Shown one piece after another: positions 10,009 to 19,010 of a DNA stretch of 64,000 nt. The notes beneath the pieces are model-generated. The model had not been told where the DNA came from and did not search any database. It saw only the letters and a list, made by a program, of their open reading frames with translations. This stretch comes from Magnetospira sp. QH-2 (GTDB lineage Bacteria > Pseudomonadota > Alphaproteobacteria > Rhodospirillales > Magnetospiraceae). Position 1 is the first letter of the stretch. Each line of letters starts with the position of its first letter. A program made the translations under genes and the position numbers. The stretch is taken from contig NZ_FO538765.1 in the NCBI RefSeq assembly GCF_000968135.1, positions 1,565,819 to 1,629,818 on the forward strand, in the 5' to 3' direction.

Positions 10009-10485
10009 TCAGGCCTCCCCCATCAGTTTGCAGACCCGGCGGTCCATGTCGCCGGTCTGTACCCCGGCGGCGGTATCGCGGGTCAGGGCGTGGACTTCCA
10101 ATTGGTCGTCGTCGATTCCCATGGTCACGGTGCCCGGGGTCAGGGTAATGGAATTGGCATAGACCACCCGGCCCAGTTCATCGGACTGGCTCGCCTTGGT
10201 GACAAACACCTGTGGTGAAATGGGCATTTTGGGGGACAAAATGATCTTGGCCACGTCGATATTGGACTTGATGATTTCCCAATAAAGCCAAGGCCAAAAC
10301 GTCATGCCGCGCACGGCCAAGTGCATGGGATGGCCTTCGTGGTCGGTGGTCTCCATGCGATGGGCGATCCATACCGTCACCACGACGGACGCCACGCCGA
10401 GGCTGATCATAAGCCCGCCATAGTGCCCGGACATCATCAGCCAGAAGGCGAGCAAGATAGCGCCCAAACTCACAGCATGTTTCAA
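10009..10485 (-). CDS. mnhE: Na+(K+)/H+ antiporter subunit E
   Basis: A 158-residue protein and the first gene of the antiporter operon. The N-terminus has two helices, followed by WPWLYWEIIKSNIDVAKIIL and the soluble region with NSITLTPGTVTMGI, which is the MnhE/MrpE hallmark. The C-terminal part should face the cytoplasm. About 240 bases separate its start from the divergently transcribed arsM, and the operon promoter must lie there. The gene order E-F-G-(A tail)-B-C-D differs from the classical A-B-C-D-E-F-G order. Confidence 0.93.
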   Translation of the reverse strand: MKHAVSLGAILLAFWLMMSGHYGGLMISLGVASVVVTVWIAHRMETTDHEGHPMHLAVRGMTFWPWLYWEIIKSNIDVAKIILSPKMPISPQVFVTKASQSDELGRVVYANSITLTPGTVTMGIDDDQLEVHALTRDTAAGVQTGDMDRRVCKLMGEA

Positions 10486-10693
10486 GTGGAGGCCCCCTTA
10501 TGCGATTCCCCAACTCATGACCGAGCATGAGCATAGACGTGAAGACAGTTGTTTTTCAACAGAAACTTGGGGGCTATTGGGCCAGCTTGCAAGCTCTTTG
10601 TTTCCTCTACGCAACAAAAAATAGCGGGACGGCTATTCCCGACCCGGGGTGGAATATCCAAATGCGGGCTTGACGCAGGGAGATAACTATTCC

Positions 10694-10709
10694 ATATTTC
10701 TGGAAATAT
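10694..10709. promoter_or_regulatory. Perfect inverted repeat in front of arsM (candidate operator)
   Basis: ATATTTC (10694-10700), two central bases, GAAATAT (10703-10709) form an exact palindrome 18 bases before the proposed arsM start. AT-rich dyads of this size are typical sites for ArsR- or MerR-type regulators, but no such regulator gene is nearby, so the binding protein is unknown. Confidence 0.5.
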
Positions 10710-10727
10710 AGTTTTATGGAGCGACCC

Positions 10728-11552
10728 ATGACAGATCAATTCAAAGTGCGTGATGCCGTCCGCGAATCCTATGCTGCCGTGGCTACCGAGAATTCCGGTG
10801 GCTGTTGCGGCCCTGCCTCGGAGGAGGCTTCCGGCTGCTGTGCGACCCCGGTGCATTCGGAAGAGTTTTCCTCACGCTTCGGCTATTCGTCCGTGGAGAT
10901 GGACCTGGTTCCCGATGGCGCCAATCTGGGCCTGGGGTGCGGAAATCCGCAGGCCTTGGCGGCCATGAAGCCGGGTGAAGTGGTGGTGGATCTGGGCAGT
11001 GGCGCCGGATTCGATGTGTTTCTTGCCGCCCGCCAGGTGGGCGACAACGGCCATGTGATCGGTGTGGATATGACGCACGAGATGCTGGCCAAGGCACGCG
11101 AGAACGCCGAAAAGGGCGGCTATCCCAATGTGGAGTTTCGTCTGGGCGAGATCGAATACCTGCCCATCGCCGACAATCAGGCCGATGTGATCATTTCCAA
11201 CTGCGTCATCAACTTGTCGCCGGACAAAGCCAGCGTGTTTCGCGAGGCATTCCGGGTCCTCAAGCCGGGTGGTCGGGTGGCGGTGTCCGACGTGGTGCAA
11301 ACCGCTGATTTTCCGCCGGAACTGATGGATGACATGGGATTGCTTTGCGGATGCGTGACCGGGGCCACCCCGGTGGTGGAGCTGGAAAACCATATGAAAG
11401 AGGCTGGATTCAAGGATATCCGCATCGACATCAAGGAAGAGAGCCGCGCGGTGATCAAGGATTGGGCACCGGGCAAGGGGGTGGAGAAATATGTGGTCTC
11501 TGCCAGTATCGAGGCGGTCAAGCCGGGCGGCTGCTGCGGCGGTAAGTGCTGA
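10728..11552 (+). CDS. arsM: Arsenite methyltransferase
   Basis: Methylates As(III) with S-adenosylmethionine, turning it into volatile or exported methylarsenicals in the cytoplasm. The SAM motif [16 protein letters not shown] is near residue 85, and cysteines of the family are seen in GGCCGP and GCCATP at the N-terminus, CVINLSPDK in the middle and [10 protein letters not shown] later; the tail ends in GGCCGGKC. I prefer the ATG at 10728 (GGAG six bases upstream) to the ATG at 10716. No ars operon genes are adjacent, but a perfect dyad lies directly upstream. The gene is separated from lipA by 43 bases and may be co-transcribed with it. Confidence 0.9.
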   Translation: MTDQFKVRDAVRESYAAVATENSGGCCGPASEEASGCCATPVHSEEFSSRFGYSSVEMDLVPDGANLGLGCGNPQALAAMKPGEVVVDLGSGAGFDVFLAARQVGDNGHVIGVDMTHEMLAKARENAEKGGYPNVEFRLGEIEYLPIADNQADVIISNCVINLSPDKASVFREAFRVLKPGGRVAVSDVVQTADFPPELMDDMGLLCGCVTGATPVVELENHMKEAGFKDIRIDIKEESRAVIKDWAPGKGVEKYVVSASIEAVKPGGCCGGKC

Positions 11553-11595
11553 TTTACTCTGGACAGGCGTAGGCGGAGGGGCCAAATACATCCGC

Positions 11596-12531
11596 ATGAG
11601 CGATATCAAACCCCTCCGCCATCCGGAAAAGGCCCATCGACCGGACAATCCCATCCAGCGCAAGCCGGACTGGATCCGCGTCAAGGCGCCGACATCCAAG
11701 CAATATGCGGAAACCCGCGACAAGCTGCGCAAAAACAATCTGCATACAGTCTGCGAGGAAGCGGCCTGTCCGAACATCGGGGAATGCTGGACCCGCAGCC
11801 ATGCCACGGTGATGATCCTGGGCGATATCTGCACCCGGGGTTGTGCCTTTTGCAATGTGGCCACCGGCAAACCCAGGCCCGTGGATCCCTTGGAGCCGGA
11901 AGGCGTGGGGCGTACTGCGGCGGAAATGGGTCTCAAACACATGGTCATCACCTCCGTTGACCGGGATGACCTGGAAGACGGCGGGGCCGATCAGTTTGCC
12001 CGATCCATCCAACGGGTCCGCGACATGTCGCCGGGTACCACCATCGAAGTGCTGACCCCGGATTTCCGCGACAAGTCAGGCGCCTTGGACGTGGTCGTCG
12101 GGGCCAAGCCCGACGTGTTCAATCACAATCTGGAAACCGTGCCAAAACTCTATCCAACCATTCGCCCGGGCGCCCGCTACTACCATTCCCTGCGGCTGCT
12201 GGACCGGGCCAAGGAATCGGATTCGACGCTGTTCACCAAGTCCGGCATCATGGTCGGCTTGGGCGAGACGCGGTTGGAAGTATTGCAGGTCATGGATGAC
12301 TTGCGTTCGGCGGGGGTGGATTTCCTGACCATCGGTCAATACCTGCAACCAACCGTCAAGCATGCCCCGGTGGACCGCTTCGTTCCCCCCGATGAGTTCG
12401 AGGACTATGCCTCGGTGGCCCAGTCCAAGGGGTTCCTGCATGTGGCTTCGACGCCGTTGACCCGCTCGTCCTATCACGCCGATGCGGATTTTCAGGCTCT
12501 GCGCGAGGCGCGGCTTAGAAAATCCGCCTGA
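11596..12531 (+). CDS. lipA: Lipoyl synthase
   Basis: A radical-SAM enzyme that inserts two sulfurs into octanoyl groups on lipoate-dependent proteins. The 311-residue protein has the auxiliary-cluster cysteines in [12 protein letters not shown], the radical-SAM motif CTRGCAFC, and the C-terminal RSSYHAD serine ligand motif. The ATG at 11596 gives [10 protein letters not shown], matching alphaproteobacterial LipA; the frame is open further upstream inside arsM but that part has no family resemblance. Its last 17 bases overlap the convergent acyltransferase gene. In many alphaproteobacteria lipA precedes a RatA-like gene, which is also nearby here. Confidence 0.96.
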   Translation: MSDIKPLRHPEKAHRPDNPIQRKPDWIRVKAPTSKQYAETRDKLRKNNLHTVCEEAACPNIGECWTRSHATVMILGDICTRGCAFCNVATGKPRPVDPLEPEGVGRTAAEMGLKHMVITSVDRDDLEDGGADQFARSIQRVRDMSPGTTIEVLTPDFRDKSGALDVVVGAKPDVFNHNLETVPKLYPTIRPGARYYHSLRLLDRAKESDSTLFTKSGIMVGLGETRLEVLQVMDDLRSAGVDFLTIGQYLQPTVKHAPVDRFVPPDEFEDYASVAQSKGFLHVASTPLTRSSYHADADFQALREARLRKSA

Positions 12532-13627
12532 GTCCGGGGATTTTCCGCAAAACCAGGGCCAGGGCAAAGGCGAGAAATACGCCTAGGAGGGTGACCAGAA
12601 GGAATTTGGCCAAGGAGGGGAAATTTACGCCAAGAAGAGCGTTTTGCAGGCCGACCAATATGAAGACGTGAAATACATAGACCCCAAATACCGCCGGAGC
12701 CAGTCTTTCGACCCATCGTGACGGCCCGTTCCAATGGGCCCGGGCCCAGAGCGGCAGGCCAATGCAGAGGCCGACGCACACCACCGTTTCCCACAAGCCG
12801 AACAGGGCCGCGCGGGCTTTGATAGCCCAGTAGGGGACCGGCAGCCAGCCGAAGGCGACGCTATAGGCGAACAGATAATGCAGGGCCAGGGCGAGTAAGC
12901 CGATCCGGAGCCACACGATACCGACGCGAGGGGCCATGCGCTCGAGCCAGCGGCGCCGTCCGGCCAGGATGCCGAGGGCGAACAATGTGACATACTGGGG
13001 CAGGTGGGCGGGTTCCACCGGCAGGATGCCCAGCGCCTTGATCCAGGTATCCTGGGGCCAGAAGGTCCGGGTCAGACTGGTGACCAGAGCCAGAATGATT
13101 ACCAAACCGATGATCGCCCTATGGCCGGGGACCGGGCCCGGAACGTTCGATGACGACCCCCGACCCCTGCGCCACAGGGCATAGGCCGCCGAATAGACCA
13201 GCAAATGGGCGGCGAACCACATATGGGCCATTTCGATGCGGTTCTCGCCCAGGTAGACCCGCCAGACATAGGTTAGGAAAGACGGTTCGTCATGGGCGAG
13301 ATAGCCGATCAGCGCGAAAATCGGTCCGGCCACCAGCAACAGCGGCAGGCCCAGGTGCAGCAACCGTCCGACCATGAAGGCGCCGGTATTCCGGCGGTCG
13401 AGAGAATGGGGTACGAACAATCCCGCGAGCAGGAAGAACAGGCCCATGAAAAAGGCGGCGTTTGCGCCGAAAAACGGTCCCAGCCAAAGGCTACGCTCCG
13501 CCTCGAATACCGGCCAGGTTCCGCCCGTGGGCCCATAGGTCTGGGCCGCGTGATGAGCGACCACCAGGACGATGGCGGCGATGCGCAAGCGGTCCAGATA
13601 GAGTTGGCGCAAAGCGGGGGAGGTCAT
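12515..13627 (-). CDS. Acyltransferase 3 family membrane protein
   Basis: A 370-residue protein with about ten hydrophobic helices. It begins with [20 protein letters not shown], the start of acyltransferase-3 (OafA/NodX-type) proteins, with the family's essential histidine in [30 protein letters not shown] matches the second conserved block. These enzymes O-acetylate or O-acylate sugars of surface polysaccharides or periplasmic glucans in the inner membrane. The substrate cannot be predicted. It overlaps lipA by 17 bases tail to tail. Confidence 0.85.
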   Translation of the reverse strand: MTSPALRQLYLDRLRIAAIVLVVAHHAAQTYGPTGGTWPVFEAERSLWLGPFFGANAAFFMGLFFLLAGLFVPHSLDRRNTGAFMVGRLLHLGLPLLLVAGPIFALIGYLAHDEPSFLTYVWRVYLGENRIEMAHMWFAAHLLVYSAAYALWRRGRGSSSNVPGPVPGHRAIIGLVIILALVTSLTRTFWPQDTWIKALGILPVEPAHLPQYVTLFALGILAGRRRWLERMAPRVGIVWLRIGLLALALHYLFAYSVAFGWLPVPYWAIKARAALFGLWETVVCVGLCIGLPLWARAHWNGPSRWVERLAPAVFGVYVFHVFILVGLQNALLGVNFPSLAKFLLVTLLGVFLAFALALVLRKIPGLRRIF

Positions 13628-13725
13628 GGACTCAGCCGATGGCTATTGGATTGCGAGAAAATACTACCCATTTTTCCCGGCAAGCGCCTCTTTATTCGCC
13701 GCGTTCAAAATGTTTAACTCGCGGC

Positions 13726-14157
13726 ATGCCGACCCATGCTGAAAAACGTCTGTTGCCCTTTACTCCCGACCAGTTGTTCGACCTGGTGGCCGATGTGCCC
13801 AAGTATCCGGAGTTCCTGCCTTGGTGCGTCGGAGCGCGGATCAAGCGGCGGGAGGAGGATATCCTCTGGGCCGATCTGGTTATCGGCTTCAAAATGTTCC
13901 GCGAGCGCTATACGTCCCGGGTCGAGTTGGATCGCGAGAACAACAAGATCAATGTCGAATACCAGGAAGGTCCGTTCAAGTATTTGAACAACCACTGGGT
14001 TTTCGAGCCCCATGCGGACGGCACCATGATCGATTTCTTCGTCGATTTCGAGTTCCGGTCGAAGATCCTGCAAAAGGCCATCGGTGTCGTATTCAACGAA
14101 GCGGTGAGCTTGATGGTGTCGTCCTTCGAAAAACGGGCCCACGTACTCTACGACTGA
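13726..14157 (+). CDS. ratA: RatA/COQ10-type START-domain protein
   Basis: A 143-residue polyketide-cyclase/START-fold protein. Opening PTHAEKRLLPFTPDQLFDLV, then VPKYPEFLPWCVGARI and QEGPFKYLNNHWVFEP, are typical of the RatA/COQ10 family, which binds ubiquinone in mitochondria-related versions and was described as a ribosome-association inhibitor in Escherichia coli. In alphaproteobacteria the coenzyme-Q-binding role is more plausible. The ATG at 13726 is chosen because upstream in-frame sequence lies antisense to the acyltransferase start and has no family match. Its 3' end overlaps convergent cinA by ten bases. Confidence 0.85.
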   Translation: MPTHAEKRLLPFTPDQLFDLVADVPKYPEFLPWCVGARIKRREEDILWADLVIGFKMFRERYTSRVELDRENNKINVEYQEGPFKYLNNHWVFEPHADGTMIDFFVDFEFRSKILQKAIGVVFNEAVSLMVSSFEKRAHVLYD

Positions 14158-14636
14158 TCCGTGGCCAAGCGAAGAATCGTGGTCAAGGCTTCGGTGACCG
14201 TTGCCGCGCGTACCCTGTCCCGATTTCCGTGGAAATGAAGCGCCTTGTGGTGCGTGTCGCCGTCGCGGCGGGCGCAGGCCATATGCACCAGCCCCACCGG
14301 CTTCTCCGCCGTACCGCCGCCGGGCCCAGCGATGCCGGTTACCGACAGGGCCAGATGGGCGGCGGAACGGGCCAGTGCCCCTTCGGCCATGGCGCGGGCC
14401 ACCAACTCGCTGACCGCGCCGTGGGTTGTCAGCAAATCTGCCGAAACACCCAGCATTTCCGCCTTGGCCTGATTGGAATAGGTGATGAATCCCCGGTCCA
14501 CCACGTCCGAGGACCCGGCCACCGCTGTCAGCATCCCGGCGATCAAGCCACCCGTACAGGATTCGGCGGTGGCCACCATCCATCCCTTGGCGCGGCAGGC
14601 ATGCAAGACCTGTTCGGCGAGTTGCTGGTCGGTCAT
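14148..14636 (-). CDS. pncC: CinA-family nicotinamide-nucleotide amidohydrolase
   Basis: A 162-residue stand-alone CinA C-terminal domain. It contains VATAESCTGGLIAGMLTAV with the catalytic serine/threonine region, DRGFITYSNQAKAEMLGV and LSVTGIAGPGGGTAEKPVG, all diagnostic. The enzyme deamidates nicotinamide mononucleotide and recycles pyridine nucleotides in the cytoplasm. Its ATG overlaps the pgpA stop as ATGA, so the two are translated together, a common alphaproteobacterial pairing. Confidence 0.92.
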   Translation of the reverse strand: MTDQQLAEQVLHACRAKGWMVATAESCTGGLIAGMLTAVAGSSDVVDRGFITYSNQAKAEMLGVSADLLTTHGAVSELVARAMAEGALARSAAHLALSVTGIAGPGGGTAEKPVGLVHMACARRDGDTHHKALHFHGNRDRVRAATVTEALTTILRLATDQS

Positions 14637-15103
14637 CCGACTCTCCCGAGGGCCCAGGCCGCGCCATAGAGGAGGGGCGCGGCGTAGAAAGCCGCCAAAA
14701 TATCATCAAGCATGATTCCCAGCCCGCCTTTGATTTTCCGGTCGGCCAGGGAGACCGGCCAGGGTTTGGTGATATCGAAAACCCGGAACAGCAAAAACCC
14801 GATTCCATAGAGCAGGGGGTCCAACGGGACCACGACAAGGGTCAGCCATTGCCCGGCCACCTCATCAATGACCACCGGTCCCGGATCTTCCCGGCCTTCC
14901 CGGGTGGCATAGAGGCCGCCCGACCAGACGCCGACGGGAAAAATTACCGCAGTGGCCGCCAGTAGAAGCGGCCATCCGCCGATTCCCACCAGGATCCAGG
15001 CGAAGGGCAAGGCGGCGATGGAGCCCCAAGTGCCCGGCATGCGGGGCAGCAGGCCGCTGCCGAACCAGGTTGCCAAAAGTGTGACGGGATTGAGCAGAGA
15101 CAT
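14633..15103 (-). CDS. pgpA: Phosphatidylglycerophosphatase A
   Basis: Removes phosphate from phosphatidylglycerophosphate to give phosphatidylglycerol at the inner membrane. The family blocks GLLPRMPGTWGSIAALPFAW, DPGPVVIDEVAGQWLTL, FRVFDITKPWPV and KGGLGIMLDDILAA are all present. I choose the ATG at 15103 (about 156 residues, MSLLNPVTLLA), since the longer open frame from 15226 adds a charged segment not usual in PgpA; an ATG at 15139 is also possible. It is followed by pncC with a four-base overlap. Confidence 0.9.
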   Translation of the reverse strand: MSLLNPVTLLATWFGSGLLPRMPGTWGSIAALPFAWILVGIGGWPLLLAATAVIFPVGVWSGGLYATREGREDPGPVVIDEVAGQWLTLVVVPLDPLLYGIGFLLFRVFDITKPWPVSLADRKIKGGLGIMLDDILAAFYAAPLLYGAAWALGRVG

Positions 15104-15336
15104 GGAATGTCTTGATCCTGTGGAGAAAACAAAGGCCATTCTAGTCCGGGCAGAGGCTATGAACCAGCGCTCAAATGACCGAAAGACCTTGCCAGTGGTC
15201 AGTGTAACAGATACCTTTTCGCCCACGGGATCTTCGGGTTCCGGTCCTGTTTCAACGGATCGCGGCTATTGGCCCGCCGGTGGAACCTGGAGAGGAGAGA
15301 TCGTTAGAATCTCTACAAAGGGGGGGCGTCACCATC

Positions 15337-16650
15337 ATGGTTCGTTCGGCATTTCGCCGAGAGCGTTGGGTCAGACTGTTTCACCGCCTGTTCCCGGAGC
15401 GCCAGATCATGGTCCGCACCGGTGGGCGGGTGCGTTATGTCCATATGTCCCGGTGGCCGCAGGTGGCCATGGTCGGCACGCTGACCATTGCGCTGTCCTG
15501 GATCGCCTATTCGTCGGTCAACTATTTCCTCAGTGATAGAATTATCGCTTCCAAGGAACAGGAAGTCCGCGATGCCCGGCGCGCCTATCGGTCGCTGCTG
15601 ACCGAAGTTTCCTCTTATCAACGCAAATTTGCCTCCATCACCCATGACCTGGAAGAGAACCATTCCATCATGGTCGGTCTGGTGGAGCAAAACTCGACCC
15701 TTCAGCAGAGCCTGGAAAATGTCGAGACCAAGCTGCAAGCCACTGAAACCGAACGTAATCGGGTCCTGTCCGTGCGCGAGCGCCTGAAGGGTGACCTTCT
15801 GGCGGTCGAAAACAAAATGCAGACCCTGGTCACGCGAAACTTTGCTCTAAAGGACAATCTCAGTACCACGGAACTGGATCTGCAGCAGGCCATCGTACAG
15901 CGCAACCAGGCTATGATTGCGGGCACTCATATGAAGGGGCGGATCAGTTCCTTGGAAGCCGATTTGCGGAACTTGCGCCGCAACGAGGAAGAAACCATTG
16001 AGCGGCTGACCGAACAGACCCTGGGCAATATCGAGGATGTGGAACGGCTGCTGTCCTTGGCGGGCCTGAAGGTCGACAAGGTCTTGGAAGCCTCTGATTT
16101 CAACGTGGCTCAAGGCGGTCCGTTCATCGCCGCAAAAGAGGGGGACGATGATCGTCCGGGGGCGGCGCTGAAAAACAAGCTTGCGGCGCTGGACTATCAT
16201 CTCGACCGTTGGTCGGCGCTGCGCGGGGTTTTGGGCCGCATGCCACTGACTGTTCCGGTCAACAATGGTTACGTGACCAGCCGCTTTGGTAAGCGCAAGG
16301 ACCCGTTCAATAAGAAATGGGCCATGCATTACGGCTTGGACTATGGCGGACCGAAGAAATCTCCCATCTATGTCACCGCGCCGGGTGTCGTGACCTATGC
16401 TGGACGCAAGTCGCGCTATGGCCGCATGGTTGAGGTGGATCACGGCGGTGGCTTGAAAACCATCTATGGTCATTTGCATAAAGCTGTGGTCAAAAAGGGC
16501 GACAAAGTCACTCATCGGCAGAAGATCGGCCTGATGGGCAGTTCCGGGCGTTCCACCGGCGTGCATCTGCACTATGAAATCCGCTTCAAGGGCAAGCCCT
16601 TGAATCCCTTAAAGTTTATTCAGGCGGGACGGAATGTTTTCCAGGGGTAA
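15337..16650 (+). CDS. M23-family murein peptidase with coiled coil
   Basis: A 437-residue envelope protein. A membrane helix near residues 43-65 (WPQVAMVGTLTIALSWIAYS) is followed by a long coiled coil (about 80-230) and a C-terminal LytM/M23 domain. The zinc ligands are seen in HYGLDYGG, YGHLHK and VHLHYEIRFKG, so the peptidase looks active and would cut peptidoglycan cross-bridges in the periplasm. The start ATG at 15337 follows a G-rich stretch; a longer frame begins at 15280. The bactofilin gene overlaps its end by 17 bases, a pairing that is conserved in many bacteria and links a cytoskeletal scaffold to local wall remodelling. Confidence 0.9.
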   Translation: MVRSAFRRERWVRLFHRLFPERQIMVRTGGRVRYVHMSRWPQVAMVGTLTIALSWIAYSSVNYFLSDRIIASKEQEVRDARRAYRSLLTEVSSYQRKFASITHDLEENHSIMVGLVEQNSTLQQSLENVETKLQATETERNRVLSVRERLKGDLLAVENKMQTLVTRNFALKDNLSTTELDLQQAIVQRNQAMIAGTHMKGRISSLEADLRNLRRNEEETIERLTEQTLGNIEDVERLLSLAGLKVDKVLEASDFNVAQGGPFIAAKEGDDDRPGAALKNKLAALDYHLDRWSALRGVLGRMPLTVPVNNGYVTSRFGKRKDPFNKKWAMHYGLDYGGPKKSPIYVTAPGVVTYAGRKSRYGRMVEVDHGGGLKTIYGHLHKAVVKKGDKVTHRQKIGLMGSSGRSTGVHLHYEIRFKGKPLNPLKFIQAGRNVFQG

Positions 16651-17173
16651 TAAGAAAGACACATTGGCCGCATCGCCGTCGAACGCCTCTCCATCGGTGA
16701 TCAGTTCCGACCTGCATATTGTTGGCGATCTGACCAGCGAAGGCGAAGTTCAGATCGATGGCAGTATTGATGGCGACATCAAAAGCCATTCGATCCTGAT
16801 CGGCGAGACAGCGGTGATCAAGGGCGAGATGGTGGCCGATATCATTCGCGTACATGGCTCGATTACCGGTCAGATTCGGGCGCGCGAAGTGATTCTTGCC
16901 CGTACCGCCCGGATGATTGGCGATATTTTGCATGAGAACCTGTCCATCGAGCAGGGCGCCTTCCTGGAGGGCCATTGCCGCCATATGGATACAGCCAAGA
17001 TCGAAACGGAGTCCCGGCCCGCCTTGTCCGCGCCTCCGGGGGCGGCCGAGGCGAAAGATGCGGCGGATAAGAACGAAAACAAGGCGGCGAGCGCCGGTTC
17101 CTCCCGGCGCGGTCGGGGTCGCGGAACGAACACGACAGCCGAAGCCAAGGACAAGGACGATAAGGAAGCCTGA
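16634..17173 (+). CDS. Bactofilin
   Basis: A 179-residue polymer-forming cytoskeletal protein. The bactofilin beta-helix covers about residues 22-115, with the repeating pattern seen in ISSDLHIVGDLTSEGEVQID, GSIDGDIKSHSILIGETAVI and GSITGQIRAREVILARTARM. The C-terminal tail is disordered, first Ala/Glu-rich and then basic (RRGRGRG). Bactofilins assemble into non-nucleotide filaments at the membrane and recruit wall enzymes. It overlaps the upstream M23 peptidase gene and ends three bases before the convergent dehydratase gene. Confidence 0.93.
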   Translation: MFSRGNKKDTLAASPSNASPSVISSDLHIVGDLTSEGEVQIDGSIDGDIKSHSILIGETAVIKGEMVADIIRVHGSITGQIRAREVILARTARMIGDILHENLSIEQGAFLEGHCRHMDTAKIETESRPALSAPPGAAEAKDAADKNENKAASAGSSRRGRGRGTNTTAEAKDKDDKEA

Positions 17174-17176
17174 GAC

Positions 17177-18175
17177 TCAGGCGTTTTCGTCCAGGACTTT
17201 CTGAAATACCTCGGGATCCACATTCCCGCCGGAGCAGACCACCACCGTTGTGGTTCCGGCGACCTCCAGCTTGCCGCTCAACACCGCCGCCAGGGCCACC
17301 GCGCCGCCCGGTTCGACAACCAGTTTGAAGCGGTTGAAGGCGGTCACCATGGCCTCGGCGGTTTCCTGGTCCGATACGGCCAACCCTCCGGCCAATAGGC
17401 AGCGGTTGATACCAAAGGTCAGATCGCCGGGCTTGTCCACCAGCAGGGCGTCACAAAATGAGCGCACGCCCGGTTCATTGGCGGTGATCTGTCCGGTGGC
17501 CAGGGAATGCAGGGTGTCGTCATGGCCTTTCGGTTCGACGGCAAACAGGCTGCATTCCGGGTAAAGCTCACTGAGCGCCAGCGCACAGCCCGCGATCAGC
17601 CCGCCGCCGCTGCAAGGCACCGCGACCCGGTCGGGCGCCAGGCCCAGGTCATCGGTCTGGGAGGCGATTTCCAGCCCGACCGTCCCTTGTCCGGCAATGA
17701 TGCGTGGATCATCAAAAGGGCGGATGAGGGTTGCGCCTTTTTCATCCGCTATGCCCTGGGCAATGGCCTCGCGGCTTTCGTTGATCCGGTCATAGAGCAC
17801 CACCTCGGCGCCATAGGCCTGCGTTGCCTCGATCTTCAAGGCCGGAGCATCGGCGGGCATGACGATGGTTGCATGGATGCCCAACAACCGGGCGGCATAG
17901 GCCACGCCTTGGGCATGGTTGCCCGAAGAATAGGCCACCACGCCCCAATCGCGGGAATCCGCATCCAGTCGGCAGAGACAGTTATAGGCGCCGCGAAACT
18001 TAAACGAACCGGTGCGCTGCAAGGGCTCGGCCTTGATCAGCAGGCGCCCCCCCAATTGGTCGTTGAGCAGCGGGTCTTCCAGCAGTGGGGTCTCCACCGC
18101 GTGACCGCGCAATCGGTGGCCGGCAGCGACCACATCCTGGTATTCAGGCAGTTCAAAGGGGCTGGAGGAAGTCAT
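17177..18175 (-). CDS. Threonine/serine dehydratase (PLP fold type II)
   Basis: A 332-residue PLP enzyme. The lysine that binds PLP is in RTGSFKFRGAYNCL, the substrate loop in YSSGNHAQGVAYAA, and the phosphate-binding glycines in VPCSGGGLIAGCAL. These fit the catabolic threonine/serine dehydratase and serine racemase group, which deaminate L-threonine or L-serine to 2-oxo acids. No regulatory ACT domain is present, so it resembles the catabolic type. It overlaps the hydrolase gene upstream by 23 bases. Racemase versus dehydratase activity cannot be told apart from the sequence. Confidence 0.85.
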   Translation of the reverse strand: MTSSSPFELPEYQDVVAAGHRLRGHAVETPLLEDPLLNDQLGGRLLIKAEPLQRTGSFKFRGAYNCLCRLDADSRDWGVVAYSSGNHAQGVAYAARLLGIHATIVMPADAPALKIEATQAYGAEVVLYDRINESREAIAQGIADEKGATLIRPFDDPRIIAGQGTVGLEIASQTDDLGLAPDRVAVPCSGGGLIAGCALALSELYPECSLFAVEPKGHDDTLHSLATGQITANEPGVRSFCDALLVDKPGDLTFGINRCLLAGGLAVSDQETAEAMVTAFNRFKLVVEPGGAVALAAVLSGKLEVAGTTTVVVCSGGNVDPEVFQKVLDENA

Positions 18176-19010
18176 CGACGGCTTTGGCGACTGGGGGTTC
18201 GTTGAGAAAGGGTGGATGCCCGCAGGCGGGCAGGGTGATTTGGCTCATATTCGGGTGGATCGCGGCCATGCGATCAAGCCCGTCGGCGGTCAGCACTTCG
18301 GAATCGCCGCCGCGCACCACCATGACGGGAATGGTGGAAAGAGCCTTGAACAACGGCCAAAGATCGACCCGCTTGTCCTCATCCGGCTCCAGCAGGAAAC
18401 GCAGGCGGCGGTCGAAATCGAAATGCAGCAGACCGTCTTCCATCTTGCGATAAGTCCCTCGGGCCAGCTTCATCCAGTCTTCGGGATCGGTAATGGTTTC
18501 GCGGGGGAAGACTGCCTGCATGTGGCGCGCCGCCGCCTCCCAGTCAGGTTCGCTCCAATCCTTGGCGAGATACTCTTGGATCCGGGTAACGCCGGAGGTG
18601 CCGATATCCGGTCCCACATCGTTGAGCACCACGGCGGCCAGGTTGGTCGGCAGAGCCGCCGCCATGGCCATGGCCATGATCCCGCCGAACGACGTGCCAA
18701 CGACAATCACCTTGTGCAGGTCGAGCAATGTCAGCAGGTGGCGGATGTCATCCACCGTGCGCGACGGGTCGTAATCGGTCCATTGCTCGGCATATTGGGA
18801 TCGTCCGCGACCTCGGAAGTCAGGGCAGATCAACCGGCGGGTCTGATAGTGACGCAAGGCAAAGTCATGGAAATCATGACTGTTGCGGGTCAGGCCGGGC
18901 AGGCAGAGCAGGGGAGTGGCCGGGCTATCCGCATCGCCATAGTCGCGGAAATACAGCCGCAGGCCATCCTGAGACAGGTAGGTACGCTCCCTGTAGACCT
19001 CGCCGTTCAT
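18153..19010 (-). CDS. Alpha/beta-fold hydrolase
   Basis: A 285-residue alpha/beta hydrolase. The nucleophile elbow is GTSFGG near residue 105 with the serine, the oxyanion region is LLCLPGLTRNSHDF, and the catalytic histidine is likely in LPACGHPPFLNEP near the C-terminus; an acid is available in RGGDSEVLTADG. Substrate unknown. It is encoded in one run with the lytic transglycosylase (four-base ATGA overlap) and the dehydratase (23-base overlap), so all three are probably one operon without an obvious shared pathway. Confidence 0.83.
   Translation of the reverse strand: MNGEVYRERTYLSQDGLRLYFRDYGDADSPATPLLCLPGLTRNSHDFHDFALRHYQTRRLICPDFRGRGRSQYAEQWTDYDPSRTVDDIRHLLTLLDLHKVIVVGTSFGGIMAMAMAAALPTNLAAVVLNDVGPDIGTSGVTRIQEYLAKDWSEPDWEAAARHMQAVFPRETITDPEDWMKLARGTYRKMEDGLLHFDFDRRLRFLLEPDEDKRVDLWPLFKALSTIPVMVVRGGDSEVLTADGLDRMAAIHPNMSQITLPACGHPPFLNEPPVAKAVDDFLQPL

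Noticed and set aside
10872-11951. Minus-strand frame opposite arsM and lipA
   Set aside because: Crosses two recognised genes and an intergenic gap with no start signals.
13462-13725. Long N-terminal extension of the RatA-like protein
   Set aside because: The extension is basic and Pro-rich, overlaps the acyltransferase gene on the other strand, and lacks family similarity; the ATG at 13726 starts the conserved domain.
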